Origin: Casimicrobiaceae bacterium
GTDB lineage: Bacteria; Pseudomonadota; Gammaproteobacteria; Burkholderiales; Casimicrobiaceae
Length of the DNA stretch: 19,138 nt
Direction: 5' to 3'
Assembly: GCA_955652025.1 (NCBI GenBank)
Contig: CATPAO010000129.1
Coordinates: 1 to 19,138, forward strand
The notes beneath the pieces are model-generated. The model saw nothing but the letters and a program-made list of their open reading frames with translations. It was not told the origin of the DNA and did not search any database. Each line of letters opens with the position of its first letter. The first letter of the stretch is position 1. Positions 6,252-14,223 of the stretch are shown piece after piece. Made by a program: the position numbers and the translations under genes.

Positions 6252-7913
6252 TCACGTTTCCCGGTATCCGAGCAAGAGGAGTCCGATCAGGACGAAGCAG
6301 ACGGGCCAGAGCCAGCCGGCCCACCGCCCTTCGGCCGCCGGGGCTTCGATCTCGAGCCAGCGCGCCCACCCCGCGGCGATACCAAGCACGGCGATCGGCA
6401 GATGCGTCATTTCGATGAGTAGCTCTTCCTTGACATTGGCGAGCGCGTGTGAATGGGTGAGCAATAGCGTGCCGCCCACCGCCATCAGCAACGGGAATAC
6501 GCGCATCTGTGTTCGCGACACGGCGCGGCCGGCGCGTACGCGCCATTCGAACAGCGCGAACGCGACGATGAGCGCCACGAATAGCCGATGCTGGGCGACC
6601 TCGGGGTCTTTCAGGCTCTCGATAATCCCGATCCCGCCGATCGGCCAGACCTCGGGGTCCGCGCGCAGGAAAAGAAACGCGGCGAGAAAGAGAAACAGGA
6701 GCGGCCAGTGCTTCGTCAAGGGCGCCTCTCCGCTTCGGTACGCAAGCGCGGCGAGCCCCATCACGGTCACCAGCAGGCCGGCCCAATGATGGTTGTACTC
6801 GGACCATGCAATGTCGTAGGCGTTGCGCGGTGGCGGCGCGCCGCCGCCGAGGATGAAAGCCGGCGCCCGGGTCGAAGCCTCTGTTGCCCGCCACTCGTGG
6901 TCGAGGCGCGCCTGAAGCGCCGGAATGGCAAGCGCCGCATGGTCGGGGCTCTGAAGCCGGGGCGCCACGGGCGTCATACGCGCCTCGAGCTCCGAGAACG
7001 TGACGCGATCGTCGACAAGGTCGACGGCCGGCGGCATCGACGTGATCGACGCGGCCGCCATCAAGACGGCAAACCCGACGCCCATTTCGATTTCGGCGAA
7101 GCGCCGAACGCGCCGGATCGCCTCGGCACCCTCAGTCGACCGGCGCAAGGCGTAGAAGTTGGCGCCACCGAGGCACAGCAGCATCGCGAACATGACGCCC
7201 TTCGCCGTGGCCATTGCTCCGTAGGCGGTGCCATACACGGCGTCGGTCGAGCCGAGATACTCGATTGCGAACACGATGGCACCGAAAATGATCAGCGAGA
7301 CTCCGGTGATCGCCAGCGTGGAAACCCGCCTTCCGATCCTGTGGCCGACCTCCGATATACCGGCGTGCCGCAGCGCCAACCAGAAGCACGGCAGCCCGCC
7401 CAACCAGAGAGCGGCACCAAGCTCATGCGCCGCCGTGGCCAGTATCAGCGGTCCGGAGCCGCCAAGACGAGCCGCCGCATGGCTGTTCGCGAGCGCGGCG
7501 CAGAGGACAAGCGCGCCGGCAATGGCGATCGCGATTCGAGTCGCTCTGATCCCGATAGGTCGCAGCAACACAGTGAGACCAATCGTCGCGGCCGCAGCGG
7601 CCTTGATGCCGCCGGCCATCACGAAGTCGGCCCCGACCACCTCGCGCCAGGGCACGTTCAGCGACGTCACAAGAACAGCCGCGCTTACCGCAGTGCCGCC
7701 GATGACGATGACGAACGTCGCGAGCGCTGCGGCCGCGATGACGTGACGAACTCCGGCAAGGATCGCGCGGAGCTCGCGTTGTGCATCGCCAGTGATCGGA
7801 ACTGCGACGAGCAGCGCGAACGCTACGCTTCCGAGTAAGATCGACTGCGCCACGAGACCCAGGCCGCGCAGGACAACGCTGAGAAACCCGAAGAGGTCGA
7901 ACAGGGTGTTCAA
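6252..7913 (-). CDS. copD: CopD-family copper protein with extra C-terminal membrane domain
   Basis: This is a polytopic membrane protein of 553 residues. The first ~330 residues resemble CopD/YcnJ, which with CopC takes part in copper uptake or resistance; the AHELGAALWLGGLP stretch is the CopD-type helix with a conserved His. After a loop (about 310-365) comes a second membrane domain rich in histidines: YNHHW (375-376), EVAQHR (442), LTHSH (487, 489) and EMTHLP (504). Such in-membrane histidines suggest copper or heme ligands. The TTG start at 7913 overlaps the copC stop as TTGA; no other start lies upstream in frame, so TTG with coupling is the best choice. Its stop overlaps a possible GTG start of hpnN. 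The CopD call is good for the N-terminal part; the C-terminal domain's function is unknown. Confidence 0.82.
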   Translation of the reverse strand: MNTLFDLFGFLSVVLRGLGLVAQSILLGSVAFALLVAVPITGDAQRELRAILAGVRHVIAAAALATFVIVIGGTAVSAAVLVTSLNVPWREVVGADFVMAGGIKAAAAATIGLTVLLRPIGIRATRIAIAIAGALVLCAALANSHAAARLGGSGPLILATAAHELGAALWLGGLPCFWLALRHAGISEVGHRIGRRVSTLAITGVSLIIFGAIVFAIEYLGSTDAVYGTAYGAMATAKGVMFAMLLCLGGANFYALRRSTEGAEAIRRVRRFAEIEMGVGFAVLMAAASITSMPPAVDLVDDRVTFSELEARMTPVAPRLQSPDHAALAIPALQARLDHEWRATEASTRAPAFILGGGAPPPRNAYDIAWSEYNHHWAGLLVTVMGLAALAYRSGEAPLTKHWPLLFLFLAAFLFLRADPEVWPIGGIGIIESLKDPEVAQHRLFVALIVAFALFEWRVRAGRAVSRTQMRVFPLLMAVGGTLLLTHSHALANVKEELLIEMTHLPIAVLGIAAGWARWLEIEAPAAEGRWAGWLWPVCFVLIGLLLLGYRET

Positions 7914-8317
7914 CGGGACCGCGCAACGTCGCGCACGGAGAAGCTCACCTCACCCCGCGTGATGTGACCGTCGAGCGAGAGAACCTGCCAGCGCAGCTTC
8001 CAGTGCCCATCCACGGATGTCTGGGCACGCCCAGCGATTACCCCTCGCGGACTGTCGGGCGTCAGCGAAACGTCAGATTCGGTGCCATCCGGCCGCTGCA
8101 AGCGCAAATTCGAGCGCTTCAAATCGATGCGACTGTTGAACTCGAGGCGGATGTCGAGCTGTCCCGGCGGCACGGTAGAATTCATCCCCGGCTGTGCGGT
8201 CACAATGATCGCGTGCGAACGCGCGATTCCGGGCGTTAGCGCGATGGTCGCTGCGGACAGTCCCAACAAGACTGCGAGCGCCGCTACGGGTCGCTGCGAC
8301 CGCGTCGTGGCGCTCAT
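7910..8317 (-). CDS. copC: CopC-family periplasmic copper-binding protein
   Basis: From the ATG at 8317 the protein has 135 residues. Residues 1-34 form a signal peptide (basic start, then AALAVLLGLSAATIAL), and cleavage after ARS would leave His35 as the mature N-terminus, as in CopC/PcoC, where that histidine binds Cu(II). The domain continues with the family pattern AQPGMNSTVPPGQL and ends with LSLDGHITRGEVSFSV, whose Asp116 and His118 match the other Cu(II) ligands. There is no methionine-rich Cu(I) loop, so Cu(II) only is expected. An ATG at 8428 in the same frame would add 37 residues ahead of the signal peptide and is unlikely. The gene overlaps copD and is the first of the copC-copD-hpnN unit. 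Confidence 0.87.
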   Translation of the reverse strand: MSATTRSQRPVAALAVLLGLSAATIALTPGIARSHAIIVTAQPGMNSTVPPGQLDIRLEFNSRIDLKRSNLRLQRPDGTESDVSLTPDSPRGVIAGRAQTSVDGHWKLRWQVLSLDGHITRGEVSFSVRDVARSR

Positions 8318-8514
8318 GCGCGATCGCACCACCGCTTCCGATGGCCGCGTTGCCGCAATGGCGGCGGCGCCTTCGCCGCCCGCCGCCTCGCTCCACGACT
8401 TGTCCGGCGATGCGCAATAGTGGATCATTGTTCGAGAAGGTCAACCCCAGATAACCCAACCCGGGACACAATGCACTCGATCGTCGCGTTCATTCGAGGA
8501 GAAAGGTTGCGGTC
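8318..8514. promoter_or_regulatory. Divergent promoter region between copC and ispH
   Basis: This is the only non-coding gap between the copC-copD-hpnN unit and the ispH-hpnH unit, so promoters for both should be here. For the plus strand, TTGTTC (8428-8433), 16 bases, then GATAAC (8450-8455) is a fair sigma-70 candidate. For the minus strand, TTGACC (8444-8439) with ACTATT (8421-8416) at 17-base spacing has a good -35 and a poor -10; it would start transcription downstream of the ATG at 8428 and so favour the copC start at 8317. These assignments are by eye. Confidence 0.3.
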
Positions 8515-9465
8515 GTGCGCGTGATTCTCGCGCAACCGCGCGGCTTTTGCGCGGGCGTAATCAGGGCAATCGATATCGTCGAGCACGCGCTCGCGCAATT
8601 TGGCGCGCCTGTGTACGTCCGGCACGAAATCGTGCACAACCGCCATGTCGTCGAGAGCCTGCGTGCGAAAGGCGCACGTTTCGTCGAGAGCCTTTCGGAA
8701 GTACCTGCCGGTGCCATCACCATCTTCAGCGCACATGGCGTTGCACGGCGCGTGGAGGAGGATGCGGAGGCGCGCGGCCTGCGCGTTTTGGATGCAACCT
8801 GTCCGCTTGTCGCCAAGGTCCATAGCCAGGGGAAACGTTATGTCGCGCAGGGTCGCGTGGTTATCCTGGTCGGCCACGCGGCCCATCCCGAAGTCGAGGG
8901 AACGATGGGCCAGATTCCAGGACCGGTATTGCTGGTGGAGACCCCGCACGACGTGGAGACGCTCGACCTTGCTGCGGACACCCCTGTCGCCTACGTGACC
9001 CAGACGACGCTCAGCGTCGACGATACACGAGCGGTCATCGCCGCACTGAAGCGGCGGTTCAACGACATCATCGGACCCGACATCAACGACATCTGCTACG
9101 CGACGCAGAACCGGCAGTTGGCCGTGCGGGACCTCGCCAAAGTCGTCGACGTGATCCTGGTCGTCGGCGCCAAGAATAGCTCGAATTCGAACCGCCTCCG
9201 CGAAATCGGTGTCGAAGCGGGTGTGCCAAGCTACTTGATCGCCGACGGAAGCGAGTTGGACCACGAGTGGGTGCGGCGCGCCGCCGCAGTGGGAGTCACC
9301 GCAGGCGCATCCGCACCGGAAGAACTGGTCGACGACGTAATTGCGGTGCTACGTCGAATTGGCCCGATCGAAGTATCGGTGCTGCCCGGAATCGAGGAGA
9401 ACGTGGAATTCCGGCTTCCGGCCGAATTGCTCCGCACGCGACCCGCGCCGGCCGGCACGACCTGA
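8515..9465 (+). CDS. ispH: 4-hydroxy-3-methylbut-2-enyl diphosphate reductase (IspH/LytB)
   Basis: IspH is the last enzyme of the MEP pathway: it reduces HMBPP to isopentenyl and dimethylallyl diphosphate using a [4Fe-4S] cluster. The 316-residue protein has all key residues: cluster ligands Cys12 (PRGFCAGV), Cys96 (ATCPLV) and Cys194 ([10 protein letters not shown]), substrate histidines His41 (HEIVHN) and His124, the proton-donating Glu126 (HPEVEGT), Thr-containing YVTQTT, and the KNSSNSNRL phosphate-binding stretch. The start is a GTG at 8515, giving the canonical N-terminus [11 protein letters not shown], behind GAGGAGAAAGG. It is followed by hpnH after 29 bases, so the two are probably co-transcribed. 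A hopanoid-linked copy would raise C5 precursor supply; whether this is the genome's only ispH cannot be seen. Confidence 0.97.
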   Translation: MRVILAQPRGFCAGVIRAIDIVEHALAQFGAPVYVRHEIVHNRHVVESLRAKGARFVESLSEVPAGAITIFSAHGVARRVEEDAEARGLRVLDATCPLVAKVHSQGKRYVAQGRVVILVGHAAHPEVEGTMGQIPGPVLLVETPHDVETLDLAADTPVAYVTQTTLSVDDTRAVIAALKRRFNDIIGPDINDICYATQNRQLAVRDLAKVVDVILVVGAKNSSNSNRLREIGVEAGVPSYLIADGSELDHEWVRRAAAVGVTAGASAPEELVDDVIAVLRRIGPIEVSVLPGIEENVEFRLPAELLRTRPAPAGTT

Positions 9466-9494
9466 TCGCAGCGGCTCAACCTGGTAGATCCATC

Positions 9495-10640
9495 TTGTCG
9501 ATCCCTCTGTTGCAGAAAATGCACATCGGCGCTTACGTCGCCCGCCAGCATTGGGCGCGGCGTCTGCGCTACCCGCTGGTGCTGATGCTCGAGCCGCTCT
9601 TCCGCTGCAACCTGGCGTGCGCGGGCTGCGGCAAGATCGATTATCCCGTCGAAATCCTGAACCAGCGCCTGTCGGTCGACGAATGCCTGGCCGCCGTCGA
9701 CGAATGCGGTGCGCCGGTCGTCTCGATCGCAGGCGGCGAGCCGCTGCTGCACAAGGAGATCGACACGATCACGGCGGGGATCGTGGCGCGGCGCAAGTTC
9801 GTGTACCTGTGTACGAACGCGCTTCTGATGCAGAAGCGGCTCGGATTGTTCCGACCGAGTCCGTATTTCGTCTGGTCGGTGCATCTGGATGGCGACCGCG
9901 AGATGCACGACCGCTCGGTGTGCGAAGAAGGCATCTACGAGCGAGCTGTCACCGCGATTCGAGCCGCGAAGGAGCGCGGCTTTCGGGTGAACATCAATTG
10001 CACGTTGTTCAACGATGCCGACCCGGATCGCGTCGCACGGTTTTTCGATACGGTGGGCGCGCTCGGGGTCGACGGCATCACGGTATCGCCCGGATACGCG
10101 TACGAGCGAGCGCCGGATCAGTCGCACTTTTTGACTCGCACTCGTACCAAGCAGCTTTTTCGCGACATCTTCCGCCGCGGCCGCAACGGGCGCGCGTGGT
10201 CGTTCAGCCAATCGAGCCTGTTCCTCGATTTCTTGGCGGGCAATCAGGAGTACCGCTGTACGCCGTGGGGCAATCCGACGCGCAACGTTTTCGGCTGGCA
10301 GCGACCCTGCTATCTGCTTGGCGAGGGCTATGCGCGGAGCTTTCGCGAGCTGATGGAACAAACCGACTGGGATGCATACGGGACGGGCAATTACGAGAAG
10401 TGCGCCGATTGCATGGTGCACAGCGGGTACGAAGCAACCGCCGTCCATGACGCCGTGCGCCACCCGCTCAAAGCACTCGGCCTCAACCTGCGCGGCGTCC
10501 GCACCGACGGGGCCATGGCGCCGGAGATCGCGCTCGGGCATCAGCGGCCGGCACAGTATGTCTTCTCACGTCACGTCGACGAGAAGCTCGCCGAGATCCG
10601 GATAACCCAGGCCGGGGCCCAGGAGTCGACGGCCGCGTGA
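9495..10640 (+). CDS. hpnH: Hopanoid radical SAM protein HpnH (adenosylhopane synthase)
   Basis: HpnH joins a 5'-deoxyadenosyl radical to diploptene to make adenosylhopane, the first step of side-chain extension. The 381-residue protein has the radical SAM motif CNLACAGC (Cys38, Cys42, Cys45), followed by GKIDYP and the VSIAGGEPLLHKE SAM-binding segment, and a C-terminal cysteine region (YEKCADCMVH). The start is read as TTG at 9495, because it alone gives the family N-terminus SIPLLQKMHIGAYV; the next candidate, ATG at 9519, would remove eight residues that the family shares. No strong ribosome binding site precedes the TTG, so coupling to ispH, ending 29 bases upstream, may matter. The last 25 codons overlap the end of hpnG on the other strand. 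Confidence 0.95.
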   Translation: MSIPLLQKMHIGAYVARQHWARRLRYPLVLMLEPLFRCNLACAGCGKIDYPVEILNQRLSVDECLAAVDECGAPVVSIAGGEPLLHKEIDTITAGIVARRKFVYLCTNALLMQKRLGLFRPSPYFVWSVHLDGDREMHDRSVCEEGIYERAVTAIRAAKERGFRVNINCTLFNDADPDRVARFFDTVGALGVDGITVSPGYAYERAPDQSHFLTRTRTKQLFRDIFRRGRNGRAWSFSQSSLFLDFLAGNQEYRCTPWGNPTRNVFGWQRPCYLLGEGYARSFRELMEQTDWDAYGTGNYEKCADCMVHSGYEATAVHDAVRHPLKALGLNLRGVRTDGAMAPEIALGHQRPAQYVFSRHVDEKLAEIRITQAGAQESTAA

Positions 10641-11279
10641 CAACGCTCGGAAGGCGGTGCTGGCATCGATCGCCGTCCGCACCAGCAAAGGGATTTGACC
10701 GGGCCTTCGTGCCAGCGAGCGTAGAATTGCCGCGCGGCTGATCCCGCCGTCGGGCTCGAGCGCCACGCGTGCCGCAGCAGGAAGTCTCCTCCGTGCAGGG
10801 TCGGCGACGACGCGAAATGCCGCAAACGCAAGTCCATGCGCTGCGGCAATCTGTGCAGCGATATGCGATTCTGTGTCGACCGCCGTGGCTCCTGTCGCTT
10901 GGTGCAAGGCGCGCTTTGCGGCGGGGTCCGCGACGGGCGCATCGACGCCTGCCAATTCCGTCATCAATGCTCCGCGAAGTCGCTTGGCCAGCGAGCCTGC
11001 CCAAGCGGCGTCGCACTGCCACCGGGACGCGGGAGTCACTATCGCGCTGGCGATGAGCCACATTCCGGGGACGACTTCCTCCACGAGTCCGCCGGCAATC
11101 CCGAAGCTGATGACAGCGTTCGCGCCGCACGCGATCTCGCTCTCGAGCGCTGCGGCAAGCCGCCGCGCGTTGCCACCGCCGGCGACGGCGTGCACACCCG
11201 GTTCCGAGGCGATGCGCGCTTCGATGGCGAGCCCGGTTACCGCGACGACCAGACGGGGCGTACCGATGCCGACGCTCAC
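10566..11279 (-). CDS. hpnG: Hopanoid-associated phosphorylase HpnG
   Basis: HpnG removes adenine from adenosylhopane by phosphorolysis, giving a phosphoribosyl hopane that leads to ribosylhopane and bacteriohopanetetrol. From the GTG at 11279 it is 237 residues of the nucleoside phosphorylase/nucleosidase fold: VAVTGLAIEARIA near the start, SFGIAGGL in the nucleoside-binding region, and VDTESH in the place of the usual VDMES, followed by FRVVADPARRRLP. The GTG overlaps the shc stop as GTGA, which decides the start over an in-frame ATG at 11342 inside shc. It is the last gene of the hpnA-hpnB-hpnD-shc-hpnG unit. The C-terminal tail after LLGPGLG extends into the opposite strand of hpnH. Confidence 0.92.
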   Translation of the reverse strand: MSVGIGTPRLVVAVTGLAIEARIASEPGVHAVAGGGNARRLAAALESEIACGANAVISFGIAGGLVEEVVPGMWLIASAIVTPASRWQCDAAWAGSLAKRLRGALMTELAGVDAPVADPAAKRALHQATGATAVDTESHIAAQIAAAHGLAFAAFRVVADPARRRLPAAARVALEPDGGISRAAILRSLARRPGQIPLLVRTAIDASTAFRALSRGRRLLGPGLGYPDLGELLVDVT

Positions 11280-13258
11280 ATGCCGAAACGCACGCGGGAA
11301 TCGTTGGATTGCAGAAGATTGCGGTAGCGCGCGAGCGCCCAAACGGGGAAAAACTTCGAATAGCCGTGATACCGGAGGTAGAATACCCGAGGGAAGCCGG
11401 TCGCGGTGAATTGGGGCTCGGGCCAGAAGCCGTCCTTGCCCTGGCGACGAAGCAGGTAATCAACGCCGCGCACGACGGCGGAATTGCGCGCCTCGCCTGC
11501 AGTCATGAGCCCCAACAACGCCCATGCTGTCTGCGACGCCGTGCTGAGCGCCGGCCGATGACCTTGGTAATCGAGCTCGTAGCTATCGCCGGTCTCGCCC
11601 CAGCCCCCGTCGTCGCTCTGGATGGAAATCAGCCAATCCACGGCGCGCCTGACTTCCGGCGAGCGCGGACTGACGCCGGCCGCATTGAGGGCGCACAGGA
11701 CCGACCACGTCCCGTAGATGTAGTTCATTCCCCAACGCCCATACCAGCTGCCATCGTCTGCCTGGCTTCGCCGCAGGAACGCAAGCGCTGCCGCCAGCGC
11801 CGGACCATCCGCCGTATCGCCGAGCTGCGCGATCATGCCCACACAACGCGCGGTGACGTCGGCCGTGGGCGGATCCAGGAGCGCTCCGTGGTCGGCAAAC
11901 GGGATGTGATTCAGGTACTCGCTGGTGTTATTGGCATCGAAGGCGCCCCACCCGCCATTGGCGCTTTGCAGGCCCAGGACCCACTCGCGCCCGCGATCGA
12001 TGGCCTCGCGGAAGTCCGGCTCGTGTCGCGCGCCGCGACGATGCACAAACCGGTCCATCGCCATGACCACGGCAGCCGTATCGTCGAGATCGGGGTAATG
12101 CGGGTTCACGTATTGAAACGCCCATCCACCCGGACGCACATGAATTCGTTCGCTCACCCAGTCGCCGATTGTCGCCAGTACTTGCCGACCCTCGAGCCAC
12201 AAAAGACCCCTGCGCACAGCTGCGAGCGCCTGGTCACCGCCCACCTCTAGAAGCGATTGACACACGAGCGCCGTGTCCCATACCGGGGAAACGCATGGCT
12301 GACAATAGGCTTCGTCGCGCGTTACGACGAGCAACTTGTCGATCGCTTTGCGGGCAATGACGAGATCCGGATGGTCACGCGGATACCCGAGCGCGTCGAA
12401 CATCATCACGGTGTTCGCCATGGCAGGGAAAATGGCTCCGAGGCCGCCGTCACTGTTGAGCCGCTCGGATACAAACGCGACTGCTTTATCGATGGCGCGC
12501 CGGCGCGTGCCTCTGGGGATGAATGGGTCCACCACACCTAATAGCGCGTCGAGGCCGACGAAGGCCGCGAATGCCACACGCGATTGGTGCGGCGCTCTTG
12601 TCCACCGGCGCGCGCGTGGGCGTGCCCCCAGAAAGAGCTCGTCGATGTGCACGCCGCGCGGATTGTGCGCCCGCGGCTTCAAAGCCTGCAAGACCAGCAG
12701 CGGCACCAACACCGTGCGGCTCCAATAGGAAACCCGGGACAAATGAAACGGGAACCACCGCGGTTGGTACATGATTTCGACCGGGATGACCGGCACCGCG
12801 GTCCACGAGACGAAGCCAAAGAGCGCCAGCAGTATTCGGGTGAACACGTTGGTAGTACCCGCGCCACCGTGAGAGAGGATTGCGTCGCGCGCCCGTCGCA
12901 TGTGATCGGATGCGGGCGAATCCCCGGCGAGCTTGAGCGCCAGGTACGCTTTGACGCTGGCACTGATGTTGAAGGGACCGCCGTGGAACAGCGGCCAGCC
13001 GCCGTGCGGACCCTGCCGCCGCCTAAGATAGTTCGCGATCTTCGCCTCGAGCGCCGCGTCGCATTCACCCAGGAAATGCTGCAGCACCACGTACTCCGCC
13101 GAGATGGTGACATCGGCTTCCAGCTCGAATACCCAATGACCGTCCGGGCGTTGGCGTCTCAGCAGCGCGGCAGTCGCGATCTCGATACTGCGCTTAAGGC
13201 CAGACTCCGCGGTGTCAACGCGGGTCTGGCGAGCCGCCATGTCCGAGCCTGGCGTCAT
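11276..13258 (-). CDS. shc: Squalene-hopene cyclase
   Basis: This enzyme cyclises squalene to hopene and hopanol at the inner membrane, the committed step of the pathway. The protein has 660 residues, the normal length. The catalytic DxDD acid motif is DLDDTAAVV at residues 390-393, and QW-type repeats are visible, including RRQRPDGHW near the start, QSANGGWGAFD, QSDDGGWGETGDSYE and RRQGKDGFW close to the end. The ATG at 13258 is chosen because a GAGG lies at the correct distance and because the frame upstream (to 13375) overlaps hpnD and has no family character. It follows hpnD by 40 bases and its TGA overlaps the hpnG GTG, so squalene synthesis, cyclisation and side-chain processing are co-expressed. 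Confidence 0.97.
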   Translation of the reverse strand: MTPGSDMAARQTRVDTAESGLKRSIEIATAALLRRQRPDGHWVFELEADVTISAEYVVLQHFLGECDAALEAKIANYLRRRQGPHGGWPLFHGGPFNISASVKAYLALKLAGDSPASDHMRRARDAILSHGGAGTTNVFTRILLALFGFVSWTAVPVIPVEIMYQPRWFPFHLSRVSYWSRTVLVPLLVLQALKPRAHNPRGVHIDELFLGARPRARRWTRAPHQSRVAFAAFVGLDALLGVVDPFIPRGTRRRAIDKAVAFVSERLNSDGGLGAIFPAMANTVMMFDALGYPRDHPDLVIARKAIDKLLVVTRDEAYCQPCVSPVWDTALVCQSLLEVGGDQALAAVRRGLLWLEGRQVLATIGDWVSERIHVRPGGWAFQYVNPHYPDLDDTAAVVMAMDRFVHRRGARHEPDFREAIDRGREWVLGLQSANGGWGAFDANNTSEYLNHIPFADHGALLDPPTADVTARCVGMIAQLGDTADGPALAAALAFLRRSQADDGSWYGRWGMNYIYGTWSVLCALNAAGVSPRSPEVRRAVDWLISIQSDDGGWGETGDSYELDYQGHRPALSTASQTAWALLGLMTAGEARNSAVVRGVDYLLRRQGKDGFWPEPQFTATGFPRVFYLRYHGYSKFFPVWALARYRNLLQSNDSRVRFGM

Positions 13259-13263
13259 GGACA

Positions 13264-13267
13264 CCTC
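13264..13267 (-). promoter_or_regulatory. Ribosome binding site that fixes the shc start
   Basis: GAGG on the minus strand lies five bases ahead of the ATG at 13258. It supports this start over the longer in-frame reading from 13375. Confidence 0.6.
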
Positions 13268-13298
13268 GCGCGATGAAACAGTGCACACGCAATGATCA

Positions 13299-14159
13299 TT
13301 ACGTCTCCCGGCGCAGAGCCATTTCGAACACTCCGTATTGAGCCAGGATCCATAACAGACGGGCCCGGCCGGCACTAACGGCTCGACGCGGGGGTGCCCA
13401 GCCGCGCGCGACCAGGCGTCTCAGTATGTTCTGATAGACCCTCGCCATCAGCAGCGGCGTACGTACCATCCGGAGTGGATATTGCGACATTAGTCGGCCC
13501 GCGTCAGCATAATGGCCGCGGGCACGGGCAGCGACCGCTGCGCAAGCGTGACCCACGGCAGGGTGGTCGAGTACCGTTGCCGGGTCGTTCTGCGAGATCT
13601 TTACGGCCATAAGTGCTTCGCGCGGAAGATAGAGCCGTCCTTGGGCGGCATCTTCATCGAGGTCACGCAGTATGTTCGTGAGCTGCAATGCTCGACCCAG
13701 ATGGAAGGCGAGGGAGTTGCCGTCCTCCACCCGCATGCCGAATACGCGAACTGAAAGACGGCCCACTGCGCAGGCTACCCGATCGCAATAGAGATCCAGC
13801 GTCGCAAGGTCGGGGGCGCGAATGTCGGCCTCGGCGTCCATTTCCATACCATCGATGATCGAGAGGAAGTCGCTGCGTTGGAGACCGTAGGTTCGGATCG
13901 GTTCGACGAGCGTCTGAACACGCGTCGCTGGCGCTCCGGCGAAGAGCGCATCGATGTCCGCGCGCCACCTCCCCAGTTCAGCCAGGCGCATTTGGCGATC
14001 CCCGCCACCATCGGCCACATCGTCGACCGCACGGCAAAACCGGTAGATTTCGAACATAGCGCGACGCTGCGCGCGCGGCAGCAAGCGCAGCGCAGTGTAG
14101 AACGAGCTGCCGGAGACCGACTGTCGCGCGTCCCGGGACGAGGCTTCGCTAGTGTTCAT
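13299..14159 (-). CDS. hpnD: Presqualene diphosphate synthase HpnD
   Basis: HpnD condenses two farnesyl diphosphates to presqualene diphosphate, which HpnC and HpnE then turn into squalene. From the ATG at 14159 it is 286 residues, family length. It starts with the HpnD-like GSSFYTALRLLPRAQRRAM and carries both aspartate-rich, Mg-diphosphate-binding motifs: DDVAD (Asp46 to Asp50) and RDLDEDAAQGRLYLP (Asp166 to Asp170). The N-terminal motif is of the HpnD rather than the HpnC type, which normally reads like ENFPVASRLLP. No Shine-Dalgarno sequence precedes the ATG; the upstream bases are in fact CCTCCCC. An in-frame longer reading to 14330 overlaps hpnB and is rejected. hpnC and hpnE are not adjacent, which is unusual for this pathway. 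Confidence 0.92.
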   Translation of the reverse strand: MNTSEASSRDARQSVSGSSFYTALRLLPRAQRRAMFEIYRFCRAVDDVADGGGDRQMRLAELGRWRADIDALFAGAPATRVQTLVEPIRTYGLQRSDFLSIIDGMEMDAEADIRAPDLATLDLYCDRVACAVGRLSVRVFGMRVEDGNSLAFHLGRALQLTNILRDLDEDAAQGRLYLPREALMAVKISQNDPATVLDHPAVGHACAAVAARARGHYADAGRLMSQYPLRMVRTPLLMARVYQNILRRLVARGWAPPRRAVSAGRARLLWILAQYGVFEMALRRET

Positions 14160-14223
14160 GGGGAGGTTCGAGGGATTCAGCACGGGTACCAGGAAGCTTG
14201 GCGCGTTTAAACAATAGCGAGTC

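Noticed and set aside
4426..6789. Very long open frame on the plus strand (787 codons) opposite hpnN and copD
   Set aside because: It is a shadow frame produced by GC-rich codon bias: arginine-, glutamate- and glutamine-rich with no domain, and wholly antisense to genes with clear family motifs.
6226..6894. Upstream extension of the hpnN frame to 1092 residues
   Set aside because: The extra 223 residues run out of frame through copD, are arginine-rich and have no RND character. The start is taken at 6225, with 6255 as alternative.
8318..8428. Longer CopC start at 8428
   Set aside because: It would place 37 non-signal residues before a clear signal peptide; the Met at 8317 directly begins the signal sequence.
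8425..9264. 279-codon minus-strand frame opposite ispH
   Set aside because: It is the antisense shadow of ispH, with no recognisable domain; ispH has all its catalytic residues.
9267..9494. Upstream extension of the hpnH frame into ispH
   Set aside because: It overlaps the C-terminus of ispH in another frame; HpnH homology begins at SIPLLQ from 9495.
10641..11275. Idea that hpnG is a separate plus-strand gene region
   Set aside because: Plus-strand frames here have no family motifs, whereas the minus-strand frame matches HpnG throughout.
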